64,000 nt of DNA from positions 1,551,501 to 1,615,500 of the forward strand of contig NZ_CP094971.1 in the NCBI RefSeq assembly GCF_022869825.1, in the 5' to 3' direction. Positions within the stretch are counted from its first letter, which is position 1, and each line of letters opens with the position of its first letter. Both the position numbers and the translations under genes were made by a program. This DNA is from Clostridium sp. BJN0001. GTDB lineage: Bacteria > Bacillota > Clostridia > Clostridiales > Clostridiaceae. This document shows, piece after piece, positions 17,407-27,585 of this stretch. The notes below the pieces were generated by a model. It saw only the letters and a program-made list of their open reading frames with translations, was not told the DNA's origin and made no database searches.

Positions 17407-17435
17407 AGAAAACGGAATACAAAATTCCGTTTTCT
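17407..17435 (-). terminator. Intrinsic terminator of the NiaX-like gene
   Basis: A 12-bp stem (AGAAAACGGAAT/ATTCCGTTTTCT) with a 5-base loop, followed on the minus strand by a T-run. It lies just after the NiaX-like gene and before the helD promoter. Confidence 0.85.
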
Positions 17436-17448
17436 AAGTTCTTTATAC

Positions 17449-17982
17449 TTATTTAGATACATTAACTGAAAAATCCCCAAATACATTATATATATCTGTC
17501 TTCTTTATCTTTGATAAAGATTTTATAAAGAAATATGATATAATGCTATCAACTGAGTGATGAATTACACATCCAACTAATGTTATTATAAGTAGTGGAT
17601 ATGCAGTAACTCCTATAAATGGAATTGAAACTAACATTTCAAGTATTCCATGAATCGGTGCTGTTATAGTAACAGCTTCTAAGAAATTTTTTCTTCTTAA
17701 TATGATCTCTGCTCCTATAAGACCAACAATAATATGTGTTGCAGCTCTACAGACTACAGGTAAAGGACATCCTGCAATTAAAAAGCCTATTGTTGATCCA
17801 ATGCCTACAACAACTGCTACAAAAGGAGAAATAAGCATTGAAAGAATCATAGGTACATGTGCACATAATGTTGCTGTATATGTTCCTATAACAACTCTTA
17901 AAAATCCAAACTGTATCGGAATTATTATTGCAAATGCAGTAAGAAGCCCCGCATAAGTCATCTGTTTAATTTTATTATTCAT
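17449..17982 (-). CDS. ECF transporter S component, NiaX-like (niacin)
   Basis: 177 residues, about six hydrophobic helices. The stretch AHVPMILSMLISPFVA, then GFLIAGCPLPVVCRAATHI, resembles NiaX, the niacin-binding S component of energy-coupling factor transporters. The N-terminal QMTYAGLLTA carries the Ala-rich helix 1 used to dock with EcfT. The ECF ATPases and EcfT are not in this window and are presumably shared modules elsewhere. Regulation is suggested by a perfect palindrome right at the start site. The niacin assignment is a family-level inference; another vitamin cannot be excluded. Confidence 0.68.
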   Translation of the reverse strand: MNNKIKQMTYAGLLTAFAIIIPIQFGFLRVVIGTYTATLCAHVPMILSMLISPFVAVVVGIGSTIGFLIAGCPLPVVCRAATHIIVGLIGAEIILRRKNFLEAVTITAPIHGILEMLVSIPFIGVTAYPLLIITLVGCVIHHSVDSIISYFFIKSLSKIKKTDIYNVFGDFSVNVSK

Positions 17983-18003
17983 TAAAGTACCCCCTAAAAT
18001 ATT

Positions 18004-18019
18004 TACTGTATATACAGTA
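18004..18019. promoter_or_regulatory. Palindromic operator at the NiaX-like gene
   Basis: A perfect 16-bp palindrome TACTGTATATACAGTA immediately downstream of, and touching, the -10 box, covering the predicted start at about 18012. The position fits a repressor site; a niacin-responsive NiaR-type repressor is the natural guess from the gene it controls. Confidence 0.6.
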
Positions 18020-18047
18020 GTATACTATAAGGTAGTCCTTCTGTAAA
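18019..18047 (-). promoter_or_regulatory. Promoter of the NiaX-like gene
   Basis: On the minus strand: -35 TTTACA (18042-18047), 17-base spacer, -10 TATACT (18019-18024). It lies just past the metH stop codon, so the gene is separately transcribed. Confidence 0.75.
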
Positions 18048-18053
18048 GCTATT

Positions 18054-20426
18054 TTAGTCTAAAACTTTTTTTGCAATTTCTACGGATTCCTTCGCATCCT
18101 TTGCATAAAAGTCTGCACCTATCTTTTTAGCATAATCCCTTGTAAGGACTGCTCCTCCTACAAATATTTTTCCATCATAACCGCTTTCTCTTAAAGCTTT
18201 TATAGTACTTTCCATGCTCTTTATTGTTGTTGTCATAAGAGCACTTAATCCTACAAGCTTTACATTATTTTTAATTGCTTCTGATACTACTTTTTCTATA
18301 GGTACATCTTTACCAAGATCTATCATTTCATATCCATAGTTTTCTAAAATTACTTTTACTATATTTTTTCCTATATCGTGAATATCACCTTTAACTGTTG
18401 CTATTACTATCTTGCCCTTTGATATATTATTTACTGATTTTTTTGACATACTTGTTTTTAATACTACAAATGCATTTTTTACAGTCTCGGCTGCAAGAAT
18501 AAGCTGTGGAAGAAATAGTATTCCTTTTTCATATTTCTCTCCAACAACATCGAGTGCAGGAATAAGATATTCATTTACTATATCAAGTTCACTTTTTGTT
18601 TTTAAAAGTTCTTTTGTAACGTTTGTTGCTTCCTCTTTAAGACCTCTTATTACTATATATTTTAAATCCTTATCTCCACTTTTCTCTTCTATAGCATCTG
18701 ATAATTCAGTTTCTTTATATTTTTCAATATATGTTGATGCTCCAATATCATAATTGTAAAGTACATTATATGCATCTATAACCTTCATCATTCCTTTTTC
18801 ATTAGGATTCATAATTGGAAGATCAAGACCATTTGCAAGAGCTAATGCAAGAAAATTTTCATTAATAATTTTTCTATTTGGAAGACCAAAAGAAATATTC
18901 GATACTCCAAGAAGTGTCTTAACTTTTAATTTTTCTTTTACCATTCTAACTGCTTTTAAAGTTTCCTTAACTTCTTTCTGCTGTGCTGATACTGTTAAAA
19001 CTAAGCAATCAATAAATACATCTTTTCTATTTATTCCATATTCCTCAGCTTTTTTTACTATTTTTTTAGCTATTTCAAATCTTTCTTCAGCTTTTTTAGG
19101 TATTCCTCTTTGGTCTAATGTAAGACCTATTACAGATGCTCCATATTTTTTTACTATAGGAAGTATACTATCTAAAACCTCATCTTCCCCATTTACTGAA
19201 TTTAATATAGGCTTTCCATTATAATATCTAAGACCTGTCTCAATTGCAGCTCTATCAGATGAATCTATTTGAAGTGGTATATTAAGTATACCCTGAATTT
19301 CTTTTACAACTTTTCTCATAAGATATGGCTCATCTATTTCAGGAAGTCCTACATTTACATCTAATATATGAGCACCAGCATCATACTGGTCTATTGCCTT
19401 TTTTAAAATATAATCCATATCTTCATTTATAAGAGCTTTTTGAAACATCTTTTTTCCAGTTGGATTTATTCTTTCTCCAACTATTCTTACTCCATCTATC
19501 TTGACTACATTTGAAGGTGTACATACTGCAAAATACTTATTATCTTTTAAAGGTAGAATTTCTTTTCCTTTAACTTTTTCTTTAATTTTTCTTATATACT
19601 GAGGGTTAGTTCCACAGCATCCTCCAACTATTTTTACTCCGTAAGATACAAATTCAGAAATTGCATCAGAGAATTCTTCTTCATCTATATCATATACTGC
19701 TTCATTATCTTCATCTATCTTAGGAAGTCCTGCGTTAGGCTGAACCATAACAGGTATGCTCGAATTATCAAGTATTGTTTTTATAACAGGTTTCATTTCA
19801 TTTGGTCCTAATGAGCAATTAATTCCAAGTGCATCTACTTGAAGTCCTTCAAGAACAAGAACCATAGCTTCAGGTGTACATCCTGTAAATGTACGCATAT
19901 TTTCTTCAAATGTCATTGTTGCAAAAACTGGAAGATTGCTATTTTCTTTTGCTGCTAAAACTGCTGCTTTAAGTTCATAAAGATCTGTCATTGTTTCAAA
20001 TAAAATCACATCAGCTCCAGCATTTTTTCCAGCTATTATCTGTCTTTTAAAAATATCATATGCCCTATCAAAACTTAAAGTTCCCATAGGCTCTATAAGC
20101 TCTCCTATAGGTCCTATATCAAGTGCAACATAAACATCTTTATTTTTAGCTGCATCCTTTGCAATTTCTACAGCACTTTTTATTATCTCTTCAACATTTA
20201 AATTACCGAGTTTTAATTTTAATTCATTTGCCCCAAATGTATTAGTTGTAATTACCTGTGCTCCACTTTCTATGTATTCTCTATGAATGCTTTTTATAAT
20301 TTCTGGATGTTCTAAATTTAATCTTTCGGGATTATCTCCAAGTTTTAATCCTCTTTTCTGAAGCATTGTTCCCATTGCTCCATCAAAAATTAGTATATTA
20401 TTTTTTATGTAATCTATAAGCTGCAT
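18054..20426 (-). CDS. metH: Cobalamin-dependent methionine synthase, catalytic part (split form)
   Basis: 790 residues. The homocysteine-binding barrel (about 1-290) has Zn ligands Cys204, Cys270 and Cys271. Next come the pterin/methyl-folate barrel (about 310-570), the B12 cap helices (about 590-660) and the B12-binding domain with GDIHDIG for the axial His. The protein ends there; the C-terminal reactivation domain of full-length MetH is supplied by the gene directly upstream, which overlaps by 13 bases. It makes methionine from homocysteine and methyl-tetrahydrofolate. Both genes lie under a SAM-I riboswitch. Confidence 0.95.
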   Translation of the reverse strand: MQLIDYIKNNILIFDGAMGTMLQKRGLKLGDNPERLNLEHPEIIKSIHREYIESGAQVITTNTFGANELKLKLGNLNVEEIIKSAVEIAKDAAKNKDVYVALDIGPIGELIEPMGTLSFDRAYDIFKRQIIAGKNAGADVILFETMTDLYELKAAVLAAKENSNLPVFATMTFEENMRTFTGCTPEAMVLVLEGLQVDALGINCSLGPNEMKPVIKTILDNSSIPVMVQPNAGLPKIDEDNEAVYDIDEEEFSDAISEFVSYGVKIVGGCCGTNPQYIRKIKEKVKGKEILPLKDNKYFAVCTPSNVVKIDGVRIVGERINPTGKKMFQKALINEDMDYILKKAIDQYDAGAHILDVNVGLPEIDEPYLMRKVVKEIQGILNIPLQIDSSDRAAIETGLRYYNGKPILNSVNGEDEVLDSILPIVKKYGASVIGLTLDQRGIPKKAEERFEIAKKIVKKAEEYGINRKDVFIDCLVLTVSAQQKEVKETLKAVRMVKEKLKVKTLLGVSNISFGLPNRKIINENFLALALANGLDLPIMNPNEKGMMKVIDAYNVLYNYDIGASTYIEKYKETELSDAIEEKSGDKDLKYIVIRGLKEEATNVTKELLKTKSELDIVNEYLIPALDVVGEKYEKGILFLPQLILAAETVKNAFVVLKTSMSKKSVNNISKGKIVIATVKGDIHDIGKNIVKVILENYGYEMIDLGKDVPIEKVVSEAIKNNVKLVGLSALMTTTIKSMESTIKALRESGYDGKIFVGGAVLTRDYAKKIGADFYAKDAKESVEIAKKVLD

Positions 20427-21106
20427 TTATTTTCCCCCTCTTTTCTAAAAGTGCATGTTTTATAGTTTTTGCAATTTTTGCATTTATTATCACTTATTAA
20501 TTGTTTTTTATTAGTAAAGCCTATTATCGCTGTAACTGATTTTCTAGGTATAAGAATATTTTTTTCAGATACTGTAAGTCCTATTCTCTTTTGTGCATTT
20601 AAAACGGCAAGAAACATCCCCTGAACATCAAGAGTAAGATCTCCATACCCAGGACTATATCTAAATGTTATATCCAAATTTTCTTTTAGAGCTTCATTTT
20701 TTATCCTTTCTTCTAATATGTCACATATTTTTTCAACAGCTGTAGTTGCGCATGAATCTAATATAAGAGCACGTGTAAGTTCAGTTTTTTCATAAAGCTT
20801 AATTTTATTTTCTATTTCATAACCAATAGTTACTGCCATAAAAGCTGCTTTTTTTGAATTTTTAAGAAGTTTTTTTATATCATTTCCTTCTAATATTAGA
20901 TTAGTATCTTTAACACGTATGTTATTATCTAAAAATTCTAAGTTTCCATATTGAATAACATACCTCGGTTTTACTAAATTCAATGTTTCCTTTATACATT
21001 CATCTATAAGTTTTTCTATATAACTAGTCATACTCTGATTTTTATATCCAAGATATCTTAAAACTTCTTTTTTATCTATTTCAGTTAGTCTTATGTCATT
21101 TTCCAT
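20414..21106 (-). CDS. Separate methionine synthase reactivation-domain protein
   Basis: 230 residues, resembling the activation (SAM-binding) domain of MetH: RYSPGYGD, then QKRIGLTVSEKNILIPRKSVTAIIG. The C-terminus adds a Cys cluster (CKNCKNYKTC). This domain binds SAM to remethylate oxidised cobalamin in MetH. The ATG at 21106 has better spacing from AGGGG (9 bases) than the one at 21112 (3 bases). It is the first gene after the SAM riboswitch and is translationally coupled to metH. Confidence 0.9.
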   Translation of the reverse strand: MENDIRLTEIDKKEVLRYLGYKNQSMTSYIEKLIDECIKETLNLVKPRYVIQYGNLEFLDNNIRVKDTNLILEGNDIKKLLKNSKKAAFMAVTIGYEIENKIKLYEKTELTRALILDSCATTAVEKICDILEERIKNEALKENLDITFRYSPGYGDLTLDVQGMFLAVLNAQKRIGLTVSEKNILIPRKSVTAIIGFTNKKQLISDNKCKNCKNYKTCTFRKEGENKCSL

Positions 21107-21173
21107 AATCATCTGCCCCTTTTGTGTTTAAAACTTTCTTATATCAATATAAATAATTCTCAAAAATTTTATA

Positions 21174-21206
21174 CAAAAAAAGTTTAAAGGTATTTTCCTT
21201 TAAACT
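21174..21206 (-). terminator. Riboswitch-controlled terminator ahead of the split metH genes
   Basis: A 10-bp stem (AGTTTAAAGG/CCTTTAAACT) with a 6-base loop, followed on the minus strand by seven T. It lies directly after the SAM-I aptamer and forms its expression platform. Confidence 0.9.
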
Positions 21207-21217
21207 TCTTTAAAATA

Positions 21218-21318
21218 CCTATCTACCAGTAACACTGCAGGATTTAGCACCTTATACTTTATTAAATATCGGTTGCTGGGTTTCACAGGGCCAGTCCCTC
21301 CGCCTCTCTTGATAAGTT
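21218..21318 (-). promoter_or_regulatory. SAM-I (S-box) riboswitch aptamer
   Basis: On the minus strand the S-box core is plainly visible: CTTATCAAGAGAGG, then GGAGGGACTGGCCC, GAAACCCAGCAACC, GGTGCTAAATCCTGCAG and the closing GATAGG that pairs with the 5' end as P1. SAM binding should favour the downstream terminator and switch off the reactivation-domain and metH genes when methionine/SAM is plentiful. A TATAAT -10 (21329-21334) lies just upstream; the -35 is weak. Confidence 0.97.
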
Positions 21319-21372
21319 TCAATATTTTATTATATAGTATCATAGATTAAAATATAAATCCACCATTACATA

Positions 21373-22326
21373 TTATGCTTTTATATATAAAAGAAGAATT
21401 GAAATAAGACTAAATAATATACTTATTGACATAATATAAAATACAATCTGATTTATAGTAAAACCTTTTTCCTGAAGTCTAAAGTGAATCTGACTTCTAT
21501 CTGCTTTATATACAGGTTTACCTTCAGAAAAACGCTTAAGAATTACAAATATATTATCAAAAATAGGTACTGCAAGTGCAAATAATGGAATAAAAAGGCT
21601 CATAACTGTAGCCTGTTTAAATGCACCATCAAGTGCAGTAATACTTAATAAAAATCCTAAAAAATTAGCACCAGAATCCCCCATAAATACCTTTGCAGGA
21701 TATTTATTATATAAAAGAAATCCTAATATAGATCCACTAAGTATCATAGAAACTATAGCCGAATTGTCAGCCTGATTTAAAATAAGTGCTGCAATAAAAA
21801 ATGTAATTGCTGAAACAAGAGATAGTCCCCCTGCAAGTCCATCCATTCCATCGGACCAATTAATTACCGTAGTAACTCCAAAAATCCATGTTATAGTAAG
21901 AAAAAATTGAAGCATTATATTAAGAGAAATATATTCTCCATTAAACGGGTTTGTAAAACCTACAAAAGCAATTCCTGATTTAAAAATTATGATTGCTGCA
22001 AAGAGTTGAACTACAAGTCTCGGAAAAATTTTAAATTCTTTTCCTCTTGTCTTATAATAATCATCAATAAGTCCTATAAGAAGTATCAAAGTTGAAGAAA
22101 TAAATATAGTAAATCTCATTTTTATATTTTCATCAACAATAATAAAGTAGGGAATGAAAAATCCTATGTATAATGCAATTCCTCCACATAAAGGCTTTGG
22201 ATTTTTATGTTTTTTTCTTTTATTTGGTTTATCTGTGAAGCCTACCTTTTTAAAAATCTTTATAAGCAGCGGCATTACTACTGCTGAAATGATAAATGCA
22301 ATAACTGCACCTACAATATAGTTCAT
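21373..22326 (-). CDS. tagO: Undecaprenyl-phosphate glycosyl-1-phosphate transferase (TagO/WecA type)
   Basis: 317 residues, about ten membrane helices. MraY/WecA family motifs are present: an early KPLCGG, GLIDDYYKTRG, NWSDGMDGLAGG with the catalytic Asp residues, and GDSGANFLGF. The protein moves a sugar phosphate, usually GlcNAc-1-P, from a UDP-sugar to undecaprenyl phosphate. That is the first membrane step of teichoic acid or other surface polymers. It is monocistronic, preceded by AAGGAG. The sugar specificity is inferred from the family. Confidence 0.9.
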   Translation of the reverse strand: MNYIVGAVIAFIISAVVMPLLIKIFKKVGFTDKPNKRKKHKNPKPLCGGIALYIGFFIPYFIIVDENIKMRFTIFISSTLILLIGLIDDYYKTRGKEFKIFPRLVVQLFAAIIIFKSGIAFVGFTNPFNGEYISLNIMLQFFLTITWIFGVTTVINWSDGMDGLAGGLSLVSAITFFIAALILNQADNSAIVSMILSGSILGFLLYNKYPAKVFMGDSGANFLGFLLSITALDGAFKQATVMSLFIPLFALAVPIFDNIFVILKRFSEGKPVYKADRSQIHFRLQEKGFTINQIVFYIMSISILFSLISILLLYIKA

Positions 22327-22422
22327 TCGTTTCTAGCTCCTTAGTTATTATTATCTTAAAATAAATCTTTTTTATTATACTATTATTCACAATTTATATC
22401 AATAATAATTAAATAATTAAAA

Positions 22423-22445
22423 AAGCTGCCGCAAAACGGCAGCTT
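22423..22445 (-). terminator. Terminator of the V-ATPase operon
   Basis: A 9-bp G+C-rich stem (AAGCTGCCG/CGGCAGCTT) with a 5-base loop, followed on the minus strand by a T-run. It lies 6 bases after the subunit D gene. Confidence 0.92.
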
Positions 22446-22450
22446 CTATT

Positions 22451-23092
22451 CTATGCTCTTTCTTGAATCATAGACTTAACTTTCATAAGTCTAGTTGTTG
22501 CACCTCTCTCATTTTCTTCAAGCTTCATTTTTATATCTCTAATTGTTTCTTGAAGTCTTGGAATAGTCATGTATTCTAGTGCATTAACTCTTCTTCTTGT
22601 CTTTTCAATTTCATCAGCCATTAATTGACCTGATTTTTCAACTTCTGCTAGTTCAAGAAGTTTTGGAAGAATTCCATAAAGCTTAGCTATAGCATCATCA
22701 AGTTCAGATGATGTATTTGCAAATCCATAAGGATAGATGCTTCCTTCATCTCCTTCAAGCTGTCTCTTAAAGTTCATGACAGGAACATTTACACTCATGA
22801 TATTTTTATTTCCTACATCAACTGTTATTTTTTCTTTTGGATAAACAATAGCTTCTTCAAGGAATTCAGAACTCATAACAGCCCTTGCCATAACAAAGTC
22901 TTTTAATGAGCCTGAAAGTTCATCTTCAACTTCTTTTCTGATTTTGTTATTATATTTTATCAAATTAATAAACTGTCTCATAAGCTCATCTTGTTTATCT
23001 TTTAAAAGCTTATGACCTTTGCTTGCTGTTTGAAGTCTCTTTTTTAGCTTTGTAAGCTCCATTCTTGTAGGATTAACATTTAGCTTTGCCAT
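22451..23092 (-). CDS. ntpD: V-type ATPase subunit D (central stalk)
   Basis: 213 residues. The N-terminal motif [16 protein letters not shown] and the C-terminal [15 protein letters not shown] are typical of subunit D, the coiled-coil rotor shaft that links the A3B3 head to the membrane ring. It is the last gene of the operon, 3 bases after subunit B. Confidence 0.97.
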   Translation of the reverse strand: MAKLNVNPTRMELTKLKKRLQTASKGHKLLKDKQDELMRQFINLIKYNNKIRKEVEDELSGSLKDFVMARAVMSSEFLEEAIVYPKEKITVDVGNKNIMSVNVPVMNFKRQLEGDEGSIYPYGFANTSSELDDAIAKLYGILPKLLELAEVEKSGQLMADEIEKTRRRVNALEYMTIPRLQETIRDIKMKLEENERGATTRLMKVKSMIQERA

Positions 23093-23095
23093 AGA

Positions 23096-24478
23096 CTATT
23101 CTTCCTCTCCCTTAGGCATATACTTTTCAAGGTATTCATCTCTGATTCTCTTAAGTTCTGTTTTTGGAAGCATTTTAAGAAGTTTCCATCCTAAGTTAAG
23201 AGTTTCTTCTATTGATCTATTAGTTGTAAATCCTTGATTTACATACTGATCTTCAAATGCTTCTGCAAATTTAGCATACTTCTTATCAACATCAGATAAT
23301 GCTGATTCTCCAAGTATTGCTGATAATTCTTTTGCTTGTTTACCTTGTGCATATGCTGAGAATAATTGGTTCATAGTATCTGCATGATCTTCTCTTGTCT
23401 TTCCTTTACCAATACCTTTATCTTTAAGTCTTGATAATGAAGGAAGTACATCTATTGGAGGCATTATACCTTTTTTGTATAAATCTCTTGATAAAATAAT
23501 CTGTCCTTCTGTTATATATCCAGTTAAATCTGGAATTGGATGAGTTTTATCATCTTCTGGCATTGTAAGTATTGGAATCTGAGTTATTGAACCGCCTCTT
23601 CCTTTAATTCTTCCTGCTCTCTCATATAATGTAGAAAGGTCAGTATAAAGGTATCCTGGATATCCTCTTCTTCCTGGAACTTCTTTTCTAGCTGCTGAAA
23701 CTTCTCTTAATGCTTCTGCATAGTTTGTTATATCTGTTAAGATTACAAGTACGTGCATATTCTTTTCATATGCTAAATATTCAGCTGCTGTAAGAGCCAT
23801 TCTTGGAGTAGCTATTCTTTCAACGGCTGGATCAGATGCTAAGTTCATGAAAAGAACTGATCTATCTATTGCGCCTGTTCTCTTAAATTCTTCAACGAAG
23901 AACTGAGATTCTTCGAATGTAATTCCTATAGCTGCGAATACAACTGCGAATTTTTCTTTTGAGTTTAGAACTTTTGCCTGTCTTGCTATCTGTGCAGCAA
24001 GTTGTGCATGTGGAAGTCCTGATCCTGAGAATATAGGTAGCTTTTGTCCTCTAACTAATGTGTTTAGCTGATCAATTGCAGAAATACCTGTCTGAATAAA
24101 TTCTGATGGGAAATCTCTGGCAGCTGGATTTATAGCTTCACCGTTTATATCTCTTCTCTCTTCTGGAATAATCTTTGGTCCATTATCAATTGGATTGCCC
24201 ATTCCATCAAAGACTCTACCAAGCATATCTTCTGATACACCAAGTTCAAGTGGTCTTCCTAAGAATTTAGCTTTAGTACCTTTTAAATTAATACCAGATG
24301 ATCCTTCGAATATCTGAACCATTGCTTTAGATCCATTAATTTCAAGTACTTTACCTCTTCTTTTTTCACCATTTTGCATTTCAATATCAACAAGTTCGTC
24401 GTACTTAACACCGCTAACACCTTCAACAATCATTAAAGGTCCAACAACTTCGGTAACTGTTTTATATTCCTTAGGCAT
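23096..24478 (-). CDS. ntpB: V-type ATPase subunit B (non-catalytic)
   Basis: 460 residues. It has a beta-barrel N-terminus, a nucleotide-binding fold in which the P-loop is replaced by GSGLPHAQ (152-159), and a C-terminal helical domain. The altered P-loop marks the regulatory, non-hydrolysing subunit. It overlaps subunit A by 8 bases, which suggests coupled translation giving equal A and B. Confidence 0.97.
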   Translation of the reverse strand: MPKEYKTVTEVVGPLMIVEGVSGVKYDELVDIEMQNGEKRRGKVLEINGSKAMVQIFEGSSGINLKGTKAKFLGRPLELGVSEDMLGRVFDGMGNPIDNGPKIIPEERRDINGEAINPAARDFPSEFIQTGISAIDQLNTLVRGQKLPIFSGSGLPHAQLAAQIARQAKVLNSKEKFAVVFAAIGITFEESQFFVEEFKRTGAIDRSVLFMNLASDPAVERIATPRMALTAAEYLAYEKNMHVLVILTDITNYAEALREVSAARKEVPGRRGYPGYLYTDLSTLYERAGRIKGRGGSITQIPILTMPEDDKTHPIPDLTGYITEGQIILSRDLYKKGIMPPIDVLPSLSRLKDKGIGKGKTREDHADTMNQLFSAYAQGKQAKELSAILGESALSDVDKKYAKFAEAFEDQYVNQGFTTNRSIEETLNLGWKLLKMLPKTELKRIRDEYLEKYMPKGEEE

Positions 24479-26249
24479 CCTGAACCCCTCCTTCGCTGAT
24501 TAATTTATCGATAGCAGCTTTTAAGTCTACGCCGATCTGATCAATTTTTGCTATATCATCTTCATGGATATACTTACTTCTTGCAATTCTATCCACGATA
24601 TCATCTAATCCTTCAATCTTGTTTAAGTAAACTCCAGCATCTAATGCTCTGTTTCCTTCATCCATAACTGAAAGTATTAGTTTAAGCATCTTATACTGCT
24701 TACTAAGTGAAGCATAAGTATCAACTTCATGGAAAGCGTTTTGCTGAAGATAATCTTCTCTTAAAGATTTAGCAACATCAAGCTTTAATCTATCTTTATC
24801 TGATAATGCATCAATACCAACAAGACTTACTATTTCTTGAAGTTCTGATTCTTCTTGAAGAATAGTCATTGCTCTTGCTCTAAGTTTAGACCAATCTGGT
24901 GCTACTTCATCATTTAAATAATCATCAACAGTTTCCTGATATAATGAATATGAAGTAAGCCAGTTAATTGATGGGAAATGTCTCTTATATGCAAGTTGTG
25001 CATCAAGTCCCCAGAAAACTTTAACTATTCTAAGTGTAGCCTGGCTGACTGGTTCTGAAATATCTCCTCCTGGAGGTGATACGGCTCCAATTGCTGTAAC
25101 TGCTCCTTCTCTTGCATCTTTACCTAAGCAAACAACCTTACCTGCTCTTTCATAATAATCTGCAAGTCTTGATCCTAAGTATGCTGGATAACCTTCGTCT
25201 CCTGGCATTTCTTCAAGTCTTCCAGACATTTCTCTTAATGCTTCTGCCCATCTTGATGTTGAGTCTGCCATTATGGCAACTGAATATCCCATGTCTCTGA
25301 AATATTCTGCAATTGTAATTCCTGTATATATAGATGCTTCTCTGGCTGCAACTGGCATATTTGAAGTATTAGCTATAAGAACTGTTCTCTTCATTATGCT
25401 TTCGCCAGTCTTTGGATCTTTTAATTCTGGAAATTCATTTAAAACATCTGTCATTTCGTTTCCACGTTCTCCACATCCAACGTAAACAACTATTTCAGCA
25501 TCTCCCCATTTAGCTATCTGATGCTGTACAACTGTTTTACCAGCTCCGAATGGTCCTGGTACTGCAGCTGCTCCACCTTTTGCAACTGGGAAAAATGTAT
25601 CTATAACTCTTTGACCTGTAGTCATTGGTTCTATTGGCTTTAACTTATTTTTATAAGGTCTGCCCTTTCTTACTGGCCATTTCTGCATCATTTGAAGATC
25701 CTTAGATCCCTTTTCTGTTTCAACAGTACAGATAGTTTCTACAATAGTGAAGTCTCCTTCTTTTATATCTGTAACTTTACCAGAAACACCATATGGTACC
25801 ATAATTTTTTCTTCAACTATACTAGTTTCTTGAACAGTACCAAGTACATCTCCCTCTGATACCTCATCTCCTACTTTTACAGTAGGTTTAAATGCCCATT
25901 TTTTCTCTTTATCAAGAGATTCTACTGCAACACCTTTTGTTAAGAATGGTGATTTTGCAGCCTGCATAAATTTATCTAGTGGTCTCTGGATACCATCAAA
26001 CATTGATTCGATTAATCCAGGTCCAAGTTCAACACTAAGTGGTTCTCCAGTAGTTAATACTGGATCTCCAGGTCCAAGGCCTGAAGTTTCTTCGTAAACC
26101 TGAATAGAAGCTTTATCTCCTCTCATTTCGATGATTTCACCGATAAGGCCTTTCTTTCCAACTTTACATACATCATATATATTAGCTTCATCCATACCTT
26201 CAGCAACAACTAAAGGTCCTGAAACTTTAATAATATTTCCGGTCTTCAA
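24471..26249 (-). CDS. ntpA: V-type ATPase subunit A (catalytic)
   Basis: 592 residues, usual length. It has an N-terminal barrel, the A-subunit-specific bulge (about 110-190), an intact Walker A GPFGAGKT (232-239), GERGNEM and the Walker B region around [18 protein letters not shown]. This is the ATP-hydrolysing subunit of the head. Confidence 0.98.
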   Translation of the reverse strand: MKTGNIIKVSGPLVVAEGMDEANIYDVCKVGKKGLIGEIIEMRGDKASIQVYEETSGLGPGDPVLTTGEPLSVELGPGLIESMFDGIQRPLDKFMQAAKSPFLTKGVAVESLDKEKKWAFKPTVKVGDEVSEGDVLGTVQETSIVEEKIMVPYGVSGKVTDIKEGDFTIVETICTVETEKGSKDLQMMQKWPVRKGRPYKNKLKPIEPMTTGQRVIDTFFPVAKGGAAAVPGPFGAGKTVVQHQIAKWGDAEIVVYVGCGERGNEMTDVLNEFPELKDPKTGESIMKRTVLIANTSNMPVAAREASIYTGITIAEYFRDMGYSVAIMADSTSRWAEALREMSGRLEEMPGDEGYPAYLGSRLADYYERAGKVVCLGKDAREGAVTAIGAVSPPGGDISEPVSQATLRIVKVFWGLDAQLAYKRHFPSINWLTSYSLYQETVDDYLNDEVAPDWSKLRARAMTILQEESELQEIVSLVGIDALSDKDRLKLDVAKSLREDYLQQNAFHEVDTYASLSKQYKMLKLILSVMDEGNRALDAGVYLNKIEGLDDIVDRIARSKYIHEDDIAKIDQIGVDLKAAIDKLISEGGVQDA

Positions 26250-26267
26250 CTTTTCTAACCTGCCTTT

Positions 26268-26579
26268 CTATAAAATATTAACGCCAACAGCTTTTTCAAC
26301 GTTGTCACTTATTCTTTGCATTCCTATATTTAATGTTCCTTGATTACTTGGAATTAATATTACAGCTGGGAGTACTTCTCTATTATATCTTTCAATAGTC
26401 TCCCCTATAGTTTGTGCTACTTGCTCTGTTACAAATATTACTGCATAATCGTTCATGGCCATTTTATCAACAGTTTTTCTCGCTTCTTCAGCACCTATAA
26501 CTGGAAATACATCTATTCCTAATGCTTTAAATGCTAAAACTGAATCTTTATCGCCAACTACTCCAATTTTCTTATACAT
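26268..26579 (-). CDS. ntpF: V-type ATPase subunit F
   Basis: 103 residues from the ATG at 26579, or 106 from a GTG at 26588; ribosome-site spacing does not decide between them. [21 protein letters not shown] is the usual Rossmann-like start of subunit F, which binds the D shaft as part of the rotor. It overlaps the end of subunit C by 8 bases. Confidence 0.93.
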   Translation of the reverse strand: MYKKIGVVGDKDSVLAFKALGIDVFPVIGAEEARKTVDKMAMNDYAVIFVTEQVAQTIGETIERYNREVLPAVILIPSNQGTLNIGMQRISDNVEKAVGVNIL

Positions 26580-27573
26580 AGATATCACGCAGCCTTTCTC
26601 TTATAACTTCGCCTGTAATATTATTAAGTTTCCCAACCATTATGATTCTGACAATTTTAATTTCTGTTTCTTTAGCATATATGTACGCTATTATAGGTTC
26701 AACTCCAAATGGAATAATCTTAGCTTCTTTCATCATATTCATGATAAAATTGTCTATAAGTTTTTCCAAAAGTCCTGCTGATCCTGTCTTTATATATGCT
26801 TCAATTCCTTCTTTAACAAACTCCGAATAATCTGACGATGAAAGTTTTGTAGAGATATTTTCAGGTACATCATTAAATAATGTAAGAAGTCTGTCTTTAT
26901 CAATATATCCACCATCAATAATTACTGAATTAAAAAATTCTCTTTGTTTATTCTGTTTTTTAACTCTTAATAATGTTCTTATATTAGTTGAATCTATTGA
27001 TGCAGATACATACTTATCTACAAATATATCATCTATTTTATTTTTTAAATCTGTTAATTCTTTAAACATATAATTATCTAAAATAATATCGACTCTTTGT
27101 GGATCTTTATTATTTTCGAAATCTTGAATTGTCTCTAAAACAGCTTCTTTTATAGTTTCAGGTAAATCCTGCATATCATCATTTAAAATTGCTCTTTTAA
27201 TATCTGATACGTTAGCATTACCAATTGGAACTAAAAGATATGATAAATCTTTATTTAAAAATTTTCCCTTTAAAATTACTTTTATATTCTGATAAGTATA
27301 TTTTATACTCATTAAATCTACAAGCATCTTTTCAGGACATATATCATACATTGTATTATAAAGTGCTTTAAGTGCTTCACTAAGCACTACTTCATAATCT
27401 TCAGCTCTTTTAGCACTGCTCATAACATTTGCATATTCTGTTTCCTGAAGCACTTTCATAGCTTCATCAGCAGAACTGGAATCAATCATTCTGTCAATTT
27501 TGGCTTTATCAAGGAGTTTTGTCTCATATACCCTAATTCTTGGGATTATTTGACCAAATTGCATCTTATCCAT
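26572..27573 (-). CDS. ntpC: V-type ATPase subunit C (d-type rotor coupler)
   Basis: 333 residues, mostly helical, in the position and length of the bacterial/archaeal subunit C (equivalent to eukaryotic d). It couples the central stalk to the membrane rotor ring. Typical features include an early [10 protein letters not shown] and repeated helical bundles ending in a [13 protein letters not shown] motif. It starts 12 bases after subunit E. Confidence 0.93.
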   Translation of the reverse strand: MDKMQFGQIIPRIRVYETKLLDKAKIDRMIDSSSADEAMKVLQETEYANVMSSAKRAEDYEVVLSEALKALYNTMYDICPEKMLVDLMSIKYTYQNIKVILKGKFLNKDLSYLLVPIGNANVSDIKRAILNDDMQDLPETIKEAVLETIQDFENNKDPQRVDIILDNYMFKELTDLKNKIDDIFVDKYVSASIDSTNIRTLLRVKKQNKQREFFNSVIIDGGYIDKDRLLTLFNDVPENISTKLSSSDYSEFVKEGIEAYIKTGSAGLLEKLIDNFIMNMMKEAKIIPFGVEPIIAYIYAKETEIKIVRIIMVGKLNNITGEVIRERLRDIYV

Positions 27574-27585
27574 CGATTATCCTCC

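Noticed and set aside
20426..21112. Broken metH gene (frameshift)
   Set aside because: The separation of the reactivation domain from metH is at a domain boundary in reversed order, with proper starts and stops, so it is a natural split system rather than a pseudogene.
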